From positions 1 to 53,574 of the forward strand of contig JAHEOA010000093.1 in the NCBI GenBank assembly GCA_018609825.1: a stretch of DNA of 53,574 nucleotides. Direction: 5' to 3'. The notes below the pieces were generated by a model, which had not been told where the DNA came from, searched no databases, and saw only the letters and a list, made by a program, of their open reading frames with translations. Numbering within the stretch: the stretch's first letter is position 1; every line of letters begins with the position of its first letter. The stretch comes from Candidatus Bipolaricaulota bacterium (GTDB lineage: Bacteria; Bipolaricaulota; Bipolaricaulia; RBG-16-55-9). This document shows positions 32,361 through 41,261 of the stretch, piece by piece. The position numbers were made by a program, and so were the translations under genes.

Positions 32361-33678
32361 GCCGCAGGCCGTTGTCGCGACTCAGTTTCTCCAGGGACCC
32401 GATCTGCGCCTCGTCCAGATCCGCCTCGATGACGATGCCTTCCGCCTCGTAGCGCTCGTCGTGGACGCGGCCCCAGTCGTGGAGCGTCTCCACCCACCCG
32501 GCCTGCTTGTAGGGGATCTCCACGCGTACGCGCTCGCGGTTCGACGCCAGAAGGCGCGAAACGGCGTCGAGCAGCCCGTCGAGGTTGTGTTCCTCGACGG
32601 CGGAGACCTCCACGAGCGGGGACAACTGCGTACGCACCTCGCGCAACCGTCGCAGGTCCTCGTCGCTGGCCAGCCGATCGACCTTGTTGAGCACGTGCAG
32701 CATGGGCGGCCGCGCCTCGTCGCCGAAGAGGTCGCTCAACACATGCTGAATGGTTCGGGCCTGCTCCAGGACGCTCCGACTGGACGCGTCCAAGACGTTG
32801 ACCAGCAGCTCCGCCTGTTGCGCCGACTCCAGCGTCGCGCGGAACGCCGGGACGAGCTGGTGCGGCAGCTTCCGGATGAACCCGACGGTGTCGACAAAGA
32901 CGACGTGGCGCTCGTCGGGCAGCTCCGCCTGGCGGACCTTGGGGGAGAGCGTGGCGAAGAGCTTGTTCTCCACGCGGGCCTCCGCCTCGCACAGGGCCCG
33001 CAAGAGCGTCGACTTGCCCGTGTTGGTATAGCCGATGAGCGCGATCTCGGGGATCGAGCGCCGATCGCGGCGCTTGCGGCGCAGACGGCGCTCCTTTGCG
33101 GCCTGTTCCAGGCGATCTTTGATGTCGTGGATGCGGTGCTCGATCGTCTGGCGCTCCATCTCCAGGCGCGTCTCGCCCGGACCGCGGGTGCCGATGCCGG
33201 CGCCCATCTGGCCGAGCGCCTCCCCCCAGCCGCGCAGGCGCGGCAGGAGATACTCGAGCTGGGCCAGCTCGACCTGGAGTTTGGACTCCTTGCTCTCGGC
33301 GCGCTGCGCGAAAATGTCAAGGATGAGCTGCGCGCGGTCGATGACCTTGACGCCGACGAGCTCCTCCAGATTGCGGCCTTGCGCAGGGGTGAGCGAGTCG
33401 TTGAAGACGATCGCGTCGGCCTGGGATTGGTCAGCGAGATCGCGCAGCTGCTCGGCCTTGCCCTCGCCGATGAACGTCGTCGGATCGGGGCGATCGCGGC
33501 GCTGGGTCACCACCCGCAGGACCTCAATGCCGGCCGTGCGGCTCAGCTCCACCAGCTCCTCCATGATCTCGCGCTCTTCGGCACTGCGGTCGGCCACGAC
33601 GCCGACCAAGATCGCCCGTTCGCGCCCGTATATGCGGGATCGGAGTCCTGTGCGGTCTTCAATGAGACGGTTGCTCAT
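32344..33678 (-). CDS. hflX: Ribosome-associated GTPase HflX
   Basis: GTPase that binds 50S subunits and rescues or splits stalled ribosomes. The 444-residue protein has the N-terminal HflX domain (ILVGVVADRS, TFIGEGKAEQL, VVFNDSLTPAQGRNLEE-like segment, residues about 20-130), a coiled-coil linker with LGQMGAGIGTRGPGETRLE (the glycine-rich signature), then the G domain: IGYTNTGKST (G1), DTVGFIRKLPHQLV (G3) and NKVD (G4). A C-terminal extension ends LRLTRAT. The start ATG overlaps the murA stop by 4 bp, implying coupled translation. Confidence 0.96.
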   Translation of the reverse strand: MSNRLIEDRTGLRSRIYGRERAILVGVVADRSAEEREIMEELVELSRTAGIEVLRVVTQRRDRPDPTTFIGEGKAEQLRDLADQSQADAIVFNDSLTPAQGRNLEELVGVKVIDRAQLILDIFAQRAESKESKLQVELAQLEYLLPRLRGWGEALGQMGAGIGTRGPGETRLEMERQTIEHRIHDIKDRLEQAAKERRLRRKRRDRRSIPEIALIGYTNTGKSTLLRALCEAEARVENKLFATLSPKVRQAELPDERHVVFVDTVGFIRKLPHQLVPAFRATLESAQQAELLVNVLDASSRSVLEQARTIQHVLSDLFGDEARPPMLHVLNKVDRLASDEDLRRLREVRTQLSPLVEVSAVEEHNLDGLLDAVSRLLASNRERVRVEIPYKQAGWVETLHDWGRVHDERYEAEGIVIEADLDEAQIGSLEKLSRDNGLRLTRAT

Positions 33679-34928
33679 CGGGTGTGGATGATCGCCCCCA
33701 GCTCGGAAAGTGTCGTGGCAAAGTCGCCGTAGCCGCGCGATACGTGATCGTGGGCGTCGTGGACGACCGTCGTTCCCTCGGCCGCCAGTCCGGCCAAAAC
33801 CAGCGCCGCTGCAGCCCGGTTGTCGCGCTCTTCCGCGATCGCTCGCCCCCGGAACCCGTCGACGCCCCGAACGGTCACCGTGCGATCGTCGATCGTCAAG
33901 TCCGCGCCGAGGTTGCCGAGCCCCTGGGCGTAGGAGAAGCGATCCTCGAAGATCGTCTCCGTCAGCCGACTCTCGCCCGGCACGAGCGCCAACAACGGCA
34001 TGATGGGCGGATGCATGTCGGTGGGGAAACCGGGATAGGGTCGGGTCTCGATCGCGGTCGGTCGATAATGGCGCGGCGCCGAGCCCCGGACGGTCAACCC
34101 CTCGGCGCGCTCCGCGATCTCGATGGTCATCGCTTGAAGTGTATCGGTAAGCGGCCGAACGTGCCAGGGATCGCAGCTGATGGTCAGCTCACCGCCCGTC
34201 AACGCGGCCCCGATCGCGAGCGTTCCTGCACACAGCCGATCCGGCATGATCGTATACGTGCCGCCATGCAAGTCCCCGACCCCGTCGATCGCAATGTGGG
34301 TCGGTCGGCAGTGCACCGGGGCCCCGAGGGCCGTCAGGAAATGCCCCAGATCGTGGATCTCGGGCTCGTGGGCCGGATTGTGGATAACCGTCCGGCCGGG
34401 CACGAGCGCGGCCGTCATCATCAGGTGCTCCGTCGCCCCCACGGAGGGGAAGCGCAGGCGGATGTCAGCCGGTTCGAGCTTTCGGGCTGTCGCCCGGATC
34501 AGGCCATGGGACTCCTCGATCGCCGCGCCCATGGCTTTCAGGCCGTCCAGATGGAGATCGACCGGGCGGGCCCCGATCCGGTCCCCGCCGGGGGTCGACA
34601 CGGTGGCGTGCCCACAGCGTGCCAACAATGGCCCCAGAACGTGGAAGGAGGCGCGCATCTTGCCCACGGCGTCGGCAGGCGCGTCGGCGAGCAGCGGCCC
34701 CGACGCCGTGACGCGGTAGCGTTCGGCGTCAACGCGCTCGACGCGCTTGCCCAAGCTCGCCAGCAGTTGTCGAAGGGTGTCGACATCCCGGATGGCCGGG
34801 ACGCGATCGAGTTCAACGGGGGCGTCGGTCAGCAGCGTCGCAACCAGGATGTGGAGGGCGGCGTTCTTGGCCCCCGGAACCACGGCGTGGCCGTGCAGGG
34901 GACGCCCGCCCTCGATGACGTAGTCCAT
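33675..34928 (-). CDS. murA: UDP-GlcNAc 1-carboxyvinyltransferase with Asp in place of target Cys
   Basis: Catalyses the first committed step of peptidoglycan synthesis, adding enolpyruvate from PEP to UDP-GlcNAc in the cytoplasm. The 417-residue protein has VVPGAKNAAL with the essential Lys (K21), RPVDLHLDGLKAMGA, GATEHLMMTAAL and a C-terminal EERDNRAAAALVLAGLAAEG. The active-site loop reads TPGGDRIGARPVD: D116 occupies the position of E. coli Cys115, the residue alkylated by fosfomycin. Mycobacterial and chlamydial MurA have the same Asp and are fosfomycin-resistant; resistance here is inferred. Sits between rho (5 bp) and hflX (4-bp overlap). Confidence 0.95.
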   Translation of the reverse strand: MDYVIEGGRPLHGHAVVPGAKNAALHILVATLLTDAPVELDRVPAIRDVDTLRQLLASLGKRVERVDAERYRVTASGPLLADAPADAVGKMRASFHVLGPLLARCGHATVSTPGGDRIGARPVDLHLDGLKAMGAAIEESHGLIRATARKLEPADIRLRFPSVGATEHLMMTAALVPGRTVIHNPAHEPEIHDLGHFLTALGAPVHCRPTHIAIDGVGDLHGGTYTIMPDRLCAGTLAIGAALTGGELTISCDPWHVRPLTDTLQAMTIEIAERAEGLTVRGSAPRHYRPTAIETRPYPGFPTDMHPPIMPLLALVPGESRLTETIFEDRFSYAQGLGNLGADLTIDDRTVTVRGVDGFRGRAIAEERDNRAAAALVLAGLAAEGTTVVHDAHDHVSRGYGDFATTLSELGAIIHTR

Positions 34929-34933
34929 GCCAG

Positions 34934-36247
34934 CTAACCGCTGGCCATGTTGTTCAGGAATTGATCGTTGGTCTCGGTCTTGGCCATTTCGCTCATGATG
35001 AAGCCGAGCGCCTTCTGCTTGTCGTTCATGTCGCCGATCATCTTGCGCAGGATCCAGACCCGGCGGAGCACGTCCTCGTCGAGGAGGATCTCCTCCTTGC
35101 GCGTGCCCGTCATCTCGAGGTCGATGGCGGGAAAGATGCGACGATTGGCCAAGTTGCGATCCAAGACGAGCTCCATGTTGCCCGTGCCCTTGAACTCCTC
35201 GAAGACGACTTGGTCGAGCCGCGAGCCCGTGTCCACCAGCGCCGTGCCCAGAATGGTCAAGCTGCCGAAGCTCGAGGGATAGCCGCGCTCGTCCTCCTCC
35301 TCGTTGAGGTCGACGATGGCGCGGGCCGCGCCGAAGAACTCCTTCGGCTTGTAGAGCGCCGTCGGGTCCATGCCGCCCGAGAGGAGCTTGCCGCTCGGGG
35401 TAATGGAGAGGTTGTACGCGCGGGCGAGCCGCGTGATGGAGTCCATGAGAATGACGACGTCCATGCCGTGTTCGACCATGCGCTTGGCCTTGGAGATGAC
35501 CAGCTCGGAGATGCGGGAGTGGATCTCCGGCTTCTGATCGAACGTGGCCGAGACCACCTCGGGCTCATGGTTCAGGTTGTCCGCCCCCTGTTCCAGCGAA
35601 AGCTTAATATCCGTGACCTCCTCCGGACGCTCGTCCACGAGCAGCACGATGAGGTAGGCCTCCGGGTGGTTGTGCATGATGCCGTGGGCAATGTGCTTCA
35701 ACAGCGTCGTCTTGCCCGCCTTCGGGGGCGAGACGATCAGGCCGCGCTGGCCCTTGCCGATGGGCGCAAACAGGTCGATGATCCGGGTGGAGTACTCCTC
35801 CCCGTTGAATTCCAGGTGGAGCTGCTCGGTCGGGTGATACGGCGTCAGGTCGGAGAAGTCGGTCCGATGCCGGATGTTGTCCGGCTCGTCGAAGTCGATC
35901 TCCTGGACCTTGAGCAGCGCGTAGTACTTTTCGTCGTCCTTGGGCGGGCGGACCTTGCCACGGACGATGTCGCCGTCCTTCAGCCCGAAGCGCTTGATCT
36001 GGCTCGGGGAGACGTAGATGTCGTTCTTGCCGGGCAAGCAGGACTTGTCGCGCAGGAATCCATAGCCGTCGGGCAGGATCTCCAGGACGCCGTTCTTGAT
36101 GCTCAGGCCTTCCTTCTCGGTCATGACCTCGAGGATCGACCAGACGAGCTCTTCCTTCTTCATCTGCGAGAGGCCGTTGAGGCCGTGTTCTTGGGCGATC
36201 TCCCGCAGCTCTTTCATGCTCTTGGCTCTCAAGTCACTGATATCCAT
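34934..36247 (-). CDS. rho: Transcription termination factor Rho with two insertions
   Basis: Hexameric RNA-dependent helicase that ends transcription. The 437-residue protein has the N-terminal helical domain, the OB-type RNA-binding domain (GVLEILPDGYGFLRD, YVSPSQIKRFGL, residues about 52-118), the Walker A PPKAGKTTLLK (174-184), LVDERPEEVTD (203-213) and the Q-loop AYNLSITPSGKLLSGGMD. Compared with E. coli Rho there is roughly 9 extra residues after VTD (EQGADNLNHEP region) and roughly 13 extra after GAARA (VDLNEEEDERGYPSS, about 312-326). GAGGAGGT is 9 nt upstream of the ATG. First gene of rho-murA-hflX. Confidence 0.97.
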   Translation of the reverse strand: MDISDLRAKSMKELREIAQEHGLNGLSQMKKEELVWSILEVMTEKEGLSIKNGVLEILPDGYGFLRDKSCLPGKNDIYVSPSQIKRFGLKDGDIVRGKVRPPKDDEKYYALLKVQEIDFDEPDNIRHRTDFSDLTPYHPTEQLHLEFNGEEYSTRIIDLFAPIGKGQRGLIVSPPKAGKTTLLKHIAHGIMHNHPEAYLIVLLVDERPEEVTDIKLSLEQGADNLNHEPEVVSATFDQKPEIHSRISELVISKAKRMVEHGMDVVILMDSITRLARAYNLSITPSGKLLSGGMDPTALYKPKEFFGAARAIVDLNEEEDERGYPSSFGSLTILGTALVDTGSRLDQVVFEEFKGTGNMELVLDRNLANRRIFPAIDLEMTGTRKEEILLDEDVLRRVWILRKMIGDMNDKQKALGFIMSEMAKTETNDQFLNNMASG

Positions 36248-36362
36248 GGGGATGATACCTCCTCATCGGGCGGCAGTGGGGGCCGGTTGATGGGGCCGCC
36301 TTAATCATTGGCATGACGGAATGAACGAAGTGGCTGGACGGGTAACTCTCACCTAACAAAAC

Positions 36363-36391
36363 AGTATAGCCGGTGATCCGGCGACTGACAA
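36363..36391 (-). promoter_or_regulatory. Promoter of rho-murA-hflX
   Basis: On the minus strand: TTGTCA (36386-36391), 17 bp, TATACT (36363-36368). The resulting leader is about 110 nt; rho is commonly autoregulated in its leader, but no specific structure was identified here. Confidence 0.7.
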
Positions 36392-36393
36392 GC

Positions 36394-37638
36394 TTAACGG
36401 CTTGCGTAAAGCGGGAAGGCCGAGCACAGGGCTCGAACGTCACGCCGGACGCGTTCCGCCGACGCCCCGCTCAACGTCCGGTCGATCAGCTCGGCGACCC
36501 GGGCCATGGCGTCCGGATCCATGCCGCGGGTCGTGACCGCCGGCGTGCCCAACCTGATCCCGCTCGCCACGGCCGGCTTCTCCGGATCAAACGGGATCGC
36601 GTTCTTGTTGACCGTGACGCCGATCGCCTCGAGCCGCTCTTCGGCCTCGGCGCCCGTGATCCCCTTCGGCTGCAGATCCACGAGCACCAGATGGTTGTCC
36701 GAGCCGCCCGAGACCAAGCGATACCCGCGCTCGGCAAGCTCCTCAGCGAGCGCCCGAGCGTTCTCGACGATGCGGTGCTGATACGCTCGAAATGTCTCGC
36801 CCAACGCCTCCTTGAACGCGACGGCCTTGGCGGCGATGACGTGCATGAGCGGCCCCCCCTGGATGCCGGGAAAGACCGTCTTGTCCAGCTGCTTGGCCAG
36901 ATCCGCGTGACAGAGGACGGCGCCGCCGCGCGGACCCCGCAACGTCTTGTGGGTCGTGGTCGTGAGAAAGTGCGCGTGCGGCCACGGCGACGGGTGTGCC
37001 CCGGCCGCGCACAGCCCCGCAATGTGGGCGATGTCGGCCATGAGATACGCCCCGACCTCGTCGGCGATCGAGCGCATCTTGGCGAAGTCGATGGCGCGTG
37101 GGTAGGCGCTGGCGCCCGCCACGATCAGCTCCGGTTGCGCCTCCAAGGCCTGCTGGCGCACGGCGTCGTAGTCGATCCGCTCGGTGTCCCGGTCCACGCC
37201 GTACGTGACGACGTCGTAGAGCTGGCCGGCGAAGTTGACCGGATGCCCATGTGAAAGGTGCCCGCCGTGGTCGAGCGCCATGCTCAGGATGGTGTCGCCA
37301 GGGCTCAAGACGGCGAAGTAGACGGCCATGTTCGCCTGGGAGCCCGAGTGCGGCTGGACGTTGGCGTGGTCGGCGCCGAAGAGCTCACAGAGCCGCTCGC
37401 GAGCCAGATCCTCCACCTCGTCGACGTGCTCACAGCCGGCGTAGTAGCGATGCCCCGGGTAGCCTTCGGCGTACTTGTTGGTGAGCACCGAACCCTGGGC
37501 GGCCATGACGGCGGCGCTCGTGAAGTTCTCCGAAGCGATCAGCTCGATGGTCTCCTGCTGACGGGACAGCTCGCGCCGAAGGGCTTGCTCGACACGGGGG
37601 TCGGTCTCGGCCAGGCGGCCGGAAAGCGATTTGTCCAT
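36394..37638 (-). CDS. glyA: Serine hydroxymethyltransferase
   Basis: PLP enzyme converting serine and tetrahydrofolate to glycine and 5,10-methylene-tetrahydrofolate, the main one-carbon source. The 414-residue protein has [42 protein letters not shown] and [14 protein letters not shown] with the PLP-binding lysine K231, and the [12 protein letters not shown] segment near the C-terminus. Length is typical. A promoter whose -10 ends 11 nt before the ATG gives a very short leader without a ribosome-binding site. Confidence 0.97.
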   Translation of the reverse strand: MDKSLSGRLAETDPRVEQALRRELSRQQETIELIASENFTSAAVMAAQGSVLTNKYAEGYPGHRYYAGCEHVDEVEDLARERLCELFGADHANVQPHSGSQANMAVYFAVLSPGDTILSMALDHGGHLSHGHPVNFAGQLYDVVTYGVDRDTERIDYDAVRQQALEAQPELIVAGASAYPRAIDFAKMRSIADEVGAYLMADIAHIAGLCAAGAHPSPWPHAHFLTTTTHKTLRGPRGGAVLCHADLAKQLDKTVFPGIQGGPLMHVIAAKAVAFKEALGETFRAYQHRIVENARALAEELAERGYRLVSGGSDNHLVLVDLQPKGITGAEAEERLEAIGVTVNKNAIPFDPEKPAVASGIRLGTPAVTTRGMDPDAMARVAELIDRTLSGASAERVRRDVRALCSAFPLYASR

Positions 37639-37649
37639 GATGTCGTTGG

Positions 37650-37678
37650 AGTGTACCGAAAACGGCGCGCGCCGTCAG
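37650..37678 (-). promoter_or_regulatory. Promoter of glyA
   Basis: On the minus strand: CTGACG (37673-37678), 17 bp, TACACT (37650-37655), 11 nt before the glyA ATG. The -35 lies at the very end of the upstream glycosyltransferase gene. Confidence 0.55.
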
Positions 37679-38310
37679 CCGGTGCGGCTGAAGAACGATC
37701 GGAGGATGTCGCCGTACATGGTGATCCGCTGGCGGAACCCTTCGGAAAACCCGCGCTTCTCCTCCTTCATGACGTGGGTGACGCCTTCGAGATAGACCCG
37801 CTCCTCGTGCCAGTCCTCCTTGAGTGACAGCTTCGTCAGGGCCATTTCGACGCCGAACTCCAGCGACTCGCGCTCCAAGAGCTGCTCCCAGATCGCTCGC
37901 GACAGCACCCGCTGGCCCGACAGATAGGGGGCGATGCTCTGGGACAGATCGGTGTTGAGCCGGCCGCTCTTGAACAGCCCCACGACCATGTCCGGCGACT
38001 TCTCCTGATACACCCGAGCCAATAGCTCGACGTGTTCCGGCCTGAGGTTGATCAAATCCGCGTCCAGAAAGATCAGGGTCTCGTTGCGCGCGGCTTTGAC
38101 GCCGGCGTCGAGCGCCGCCGCTTTCCCTTGATTCTCGCCCAGCTCCACCACGCGGACGCCGAGCTCGCGCGCCACACGGACCGTTTCGTCGACGGATCCG
38201 TCGTCGACGACGATGATCTCGTCGACCGACGGCGCGGCCTGGAGCGGATGGACCACGTCCTCCAGTCGATCCGACTCGTTATACGCGGGAACGATCGCTG
38301 AAGTGCCCAT
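37675..38310 (-). CDS. Family 2 glycosyltransferase
   Basis: Cytoplasmic GT-A-fold sugar transferase, 211 residues. It has TSAIVPAYNESDRL at the start, EIIVVDDGSVDETV, the GKAAALDAGVKAA segment and the metal-binding DxD in LIFLDADLI. The C-terminal third (LEFGVEMALTKLSLKED, then KRGFSEGFRQRITMYGDI) is helical and could be membrane-associated; there is no true transmembrane span. It resembles dolichol-phosphate-mannose-synthase-like or glucosyl-3-phosphoglycerate-synthase-like enzymes, but substrate cannot be assigned. The start is uncertain: ATG 38310, or TTG/GTG up to five codons upstream; TATACT lies 18 nt before the ATG. Confidence 0.88.
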   Translation of the reverse strand: MGTSAIVPAYNESDRLEDVVHPLQAAPSVDEIIVVDDGSVDETVRVARELGVRVVELGENQGKAAALDAGVKAARNETLIFLDADLINLRPEHVELLARVYQEKSPDMVVGLFKSGRLNTDLSQSIAPYLSGQRVLSRAIWEQLLERESLEFGVEMALTKLSLKEDWHEERVYLEGVTHVMKEEKRGFSEGFRQRITMYGDILRSFFSRTG

Positions 38311-38354
38311 AGTTCGCAAGGACACTTCAGTATAGGAAGTGTGTCAATGGGCCG

Positions 38355-38612
38355 TCAAGGACGCAGGCCCATCCTCTGCCAGAAGGCCGCCAACTGCGGC
38401 GACCGATCCATCACCCACCGCATGACGCGCGTCTGGCCAACCTTGAGGAGAAGCTCCTTCTTGCCCCTGAAGCTCAACAGGAGGATGCCGGCAATGACGA
38501 GCGGCGTGCCCGGCAGCACGGGCAAAGGGCCGAGGATCATGCCGGCGATGATCAACACGACGGCGGCGATGTTGACCAGGATCTTCCAGAGCGCAGCCCG
38601 CAGTCGGACCAT
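38355..38612 (-). CDS. Small membrane protein, PGPGW-like
   Basis: An 85-residue protein with two spans separated by a proline-glycine turn: LVNIAAVVLIIAGMILG, PLPVLPGTP, LVIAGILLLSF. The turn and spans resemble the putative transmembrane PGPGW family, function unknown. A basic, helical C-terminal tail follows (RGKKELLLKVGQTRVMRWVMD). GGAGG is close (3 nt) to the ATG at 38612. It is 34 bp downstream of ispG on the same strand and probably in its operon. Confidence 0.7.
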   Translation of the reverse strand: MVRLRAALWKILVNIAAVVLIIAGMILGPLPVLPGTPLVIAGILLLSFRGKKELLLKVGQTRVMRWVMDRSPQLAAFWQRMGLRP

Positions 38613-38646
38613 GGGCCTCCGATTTCTCCGGTCGTCGTCGTGCTGC

Positions 38647-39747
38647 TCAGGCGTTCTGGCCGTTGGTCGATTGCAGCTCCGCCTCGTACTCGTGGACGAG
38701 ATCGACCAGCTCATCCACCAGTTGATCCTCGGGGATCCGCTGTCGAACGGGCTCGCCGTCCTTGAACAGCGTCCCCGATCGATCGTAGCCGACCAGGCCG
38801 ATGTGCGAGTGGCCCGCCTCGCCGATGCCGTTGACCACACAGCCGATCAGCGAGACCTTGATCGGGGCCTGCACGTCCTCCAGACGCTGCTGCGCCTCGG
38901 TGACGATCTTCTCCAGATCGATGCCGATGCGGCCGCACGTCGGGCAGGAACTGAACTGGACGCCGCGCCAGCGCAGGTTGAGCGCGCCGAGAATGTGGAA
39001 CGCGACCTTGACCTCGCGCCTCGGATCGCCCGTGAGCGAGACGCGCAGCGTGTCGCCGATGCCCTGCTCCAACAGCGACCCGATGCCGAGCGCGCTCTTC
39101 GACACCCCCTCGTCGCCCATCCCCGATTCGGTCACGCCCAGATGGAGCGGATAGTCGACCTCTTCGGCCATGAGCCGATACGCGCCGACCATGACCCGGA
39201 CGTCGGTCGACTTGAGCGAGATAACGACGTCCTCGAAGCCCTCATCCTCCAGAATCTCCACCTCGCGCAGCCCGGCTTCGACCATCGCTTCAGGCGTCGC
39301 GCCCTCGTGCTTGATCAAGAGGTCCTTGGGCAGCGAGCCCGAATTGACGCCGACGCGGATGGGAATCCCTGCGTCCTTGGCGGCCTGAACGACCTCCTTG
39401 ATCTTGTCCGGCTTCTGGATGTTGCCCGGATTCAAGCGAACCTTGTCGATGCCCTGCTTGATGGCCTCCAGGGCGAGCCGGTGGTCGAAGTGGATGTCCG
39501 CGACCAGGGGGATATCGATCTGACGCTTGATGGCGCTGAGGTTGTGGGCGGCGTCCATGTTGAGCACCGAGACCCGCACGACCTCGCAGCCGGCCTGCTC
39601 CATGTCGTGGATCTGGCCCACAGAAGCCTGGACATCGCGCGTGTCGGCGGTCGTCATCGACTGCACGACGATGGGATGGTCGCCGCCGATCGGGACGCTT
39701 CCGGCGCGGACCACCCGGGACTGGCGTCGCTCAATGGGGGTCATCAT
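38647..39747 (-). CDS. ispG: 4-hydroxy-3-methylbut-2-enyl diphosphate synthase
   Basis: [4Fe-4S] enzyme of the MEP isoprenoid pathway, reducing methylerythritol cyclodiphosphate to HMBPP. The 366-residue protein has VQSMTTADTRDV at the start, LVADIHFDHRLAL, KVRLNPGNI, and the cluster cysteines in FSSCPTCGR and GCVVNGIGEAGHSHIG. This is the compact bacterial form. TATAAT (minus strand, 39757-39762) ends 9 nt before the first of two ATGs (39747, 39744), with no ribosome-binding site, so the mRNA is leaderless or nearly so. Isoprenoid precursors feed the polyprenyl synthase at 16.6 kb. Confidence 0.97.
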   Translation of the reverse strand: MMTPIERRQSRVVRAGSVPIGGDHPIVVQSMTTADTRDVQASVGQIHDMEQAGCEVVRVSVLNMDAAHNLSAIKRQIDIPLVADIHFDHRLALEAIKQGIDKVRLNPGNIQKPDKIKEVVQAAKDAGIPIRVGVNSGSLPKDLLIKHEGATPEAMVEAGLREVEILEDEGFEDVVISLKSTDVRVMVGAYRLMAEEVDYPLHLGVTESGMGDEGVSKSALGIGSLLEQGIGDTLRVSLTGDPRREVKVAFHILGALNLRWRGVQFSSCPTCGRIGIDLEKIVTEAQQRLEDVQAPIKVSLIGCVVNGIGEAGHSHIGLVGYDRSGTLFKDGEPVRQRIPEDQLVDELVDLVHEYEAELQSTNGQNA

Positions 39748-39756
39748 AGCGCGGGC

Positions 39757-39762
39757 ATTATA
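39757..39762 (-). promoter_or_regulatory. -10 box of ispG
   Basis: Perfect TATAAT on the minus strand, 9 nt before the ATG at 39747; no convincing -35 because the upstream bases belong to the end of miaB. Confidence 0.6.
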
Positions 39763-39781
39763 TCAAGCGGTCGAGCGGCCT

Positions 39782-41137
39782 TCAGTCGGCAACCGTGCGG
39801 CCAATCAGGCCGGCCACGCTGCCCTCCTCGATCTCGACGTCGACCCGCGTGCCGATCATGTCGGGCGATCCTTCGAAGAGCACCGTCCGATTGTCGCGGG
39901 TCTTGCCGAGGTAGCGATGGGGGCTGTCGTTCTTGCGTTTGGCCGGGCCTTCCACGAGGACCTCGACGGTCTCGCCGACCCGCTTACGGTTCTCCTCGTC
40001 GGTGATCCGCTTTTGCAGATCGAGCAGATACTCCAAGCGCCGCTGCTTTTCTTCGTCCGGGACGTCGTCGTCGTACTTGTAGTAGCTGATCGTGCCCGGC
40101 CTTGGGGAATATTTGAAAATAAACGCGCCGCCGAAGCGGGCTCTCTCAACCAAGTCAACCGTCTCTTGGAAGTCCTCGTCCGTCTCCGTGGGGAACCCGA
40201 CGATGATGTCGGTCGTGACGTTGGCACCGGGGACGCTGGCCTTGAGGTCGTCGACGATGCTCAAGAACTCGTCCTTGGTGTAGCCGCGACGCATGGCCTC
40301 CAAAACGCGGTCGCTTCCGGCCTGAACGGCCATGTGGACGTGCTCGCAGACGTTGTTCGGCCGGCTCATGACGTCGATCACATCGGGCGTGATGTCCTGC
40401 GGATGGGAACTGGTGAAGCGGATTCGCGATATGTCAATCGCCGTGAGGGCTTCCAGGAGCTTGGCAAACGTGATGTCGGGGTCGTCCAGATCGTTGCCGT
40501 AGGAGTCGACGTTCTGCCCCAGCAGCTGGACTTCCTGGAAGTTCTGCTCGGCCAGTTCGCTCACTTCCTGGATAACCTCGCCGGGATAGCGACCGCGCAA
40601 CAGCCCCGTCGTGTAGGGAACGACGCAGAACGAGCAGAAGTTGGAGCAGCCCTCGGTGATCGTGACTTTCCCTTGGAAGGAGCTATGGCGAATGAAGGGC
40701 GTGTCCTCGATCCGATCGGGGATCTTGGAGATCGCCATGACGGGCTCATCGCGCTTGCCGTTTCCGTTTTCCCGGCGCTCCTCGGCCTCGCGAATGAGTC
40801 GGGGGATGTCGGTGATGTTGGAGCTGCCGAAGACGAAGTCGACGGTCGGGCTGCGCTCGGCGATCTTATCGCCCATGGCTTGAGCGACGCAGCCGCCGAT
40901 ACCGAGCATCATCTCGGGGTTCTTCTCCTTGAGGTTGCGGATCATGCCGGCCTCGGAGTAGACCTTCTGCTCGGGCTTTTCGCGGACCATGCAGGTGTTG
41001 AAGACCACCACGTCGGCCTCTTCGGCCGAGTCGACGATCTCGTAGCCTTCGTCGGCCAGGAGCCCGGCGATGCCCTCGCTCTTGTGCTCGTTCATCTGGC
41101 AGCCCCAGGTGCGCACGAACGCGCGTTTGCGAGTCAT
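39782..41137 (-). CDS. miaB: tRNA-2-methylthio-N6-isopentenyladenosine synthase MiaB
   Basis: Radical-SAM methylthiotransferase modifying A37 of tRNAs that read UNN codons. The 451-residue protein has the N-terminal UPF0004 domain with three cluster cysteines (RTWGCQMNEH, VFNTCMVRE, GIGGCVAQ), the radical-SAM CxxxCxxC in TEGCSNFCSFC, the GQNVDSYG segment and a C-terminal TRAM domain (about 385-447, VEVLVEGPAKRKN and VDVEIEEGSVAGLIG). Usually the motif after the radical-SAM cysteines is VVPYTRG; here it is VVPYTTG. GAGGAG precedes the ATG. The final gene before a divergent promoter region. Confidence 0.96.
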   Translation of the reverse strand: MTRKRAFVRTWGCQMNEHKSEGIAGLLADEGYEIVDSAEEADVVVFNTCMVREKPEQKVYSEAGMIRNLKEKNPEMMLGIGGCVAQAMGDKIAERSPTVDFVFGSSNITDIPRLIREAEERRENGNGKRDEPVMAISKIPDRIEDTPFIRHSSFQGKVTITEGCSNFCSFCVVPYTTGLLRGRYPGEVIQEVSELAEQNFQEVQLLGQNVDSYGNDLDDPDITFAKLLEALTAIDISRIRFTSSHPQDITPDVIDVMSRPNNVCEHVHMAVQAGSDRVLEAMRRGYTKDEFLSIVDDLKASVPGANVTTDIIVGFPTETDEDFQETVDLVERARFGGAFIFKYSPRPGTISYYKYDDDVPDEEKQRRLEYLLDLQKRITDEENRKRVGETVEVLVEGPAKRKNDSPHRYLGKTRDNRTVLFEGSPDMIGTRVDVEIEEGSVAGLIGRTVAD

Positions 41138-41203
41138 GGTGAACGCTCCTCATTCCGGATAGGTTGCAGGATAGCAGAGCTGAGAATCGCTTTCAATAGC
41201 GCG

Positions 41204-41233
41204 TTGACGCGCTTCTCGGGCCGACCGTACAAT
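41204..41233 (+). promoter_or_regulatory. Promoter of the acyl-CoA dehydrogenase gene
   Basis: TTGACG (41204-41209), 18 bp, TACAAT (41228-41233), about 28 nt before the ATG at 41262. Confidence 0.7.
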
Positions 41234-41261
41234 CCCCGTATCGGGCATGAGAGGTGGGTCC

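Noticed and set aside
36305..36352. A 15-codon GTG-initiated leader peptide in the rho leader
   Set aside because: No ribosome-binding site and no notable composition; positional coincidence is likely.
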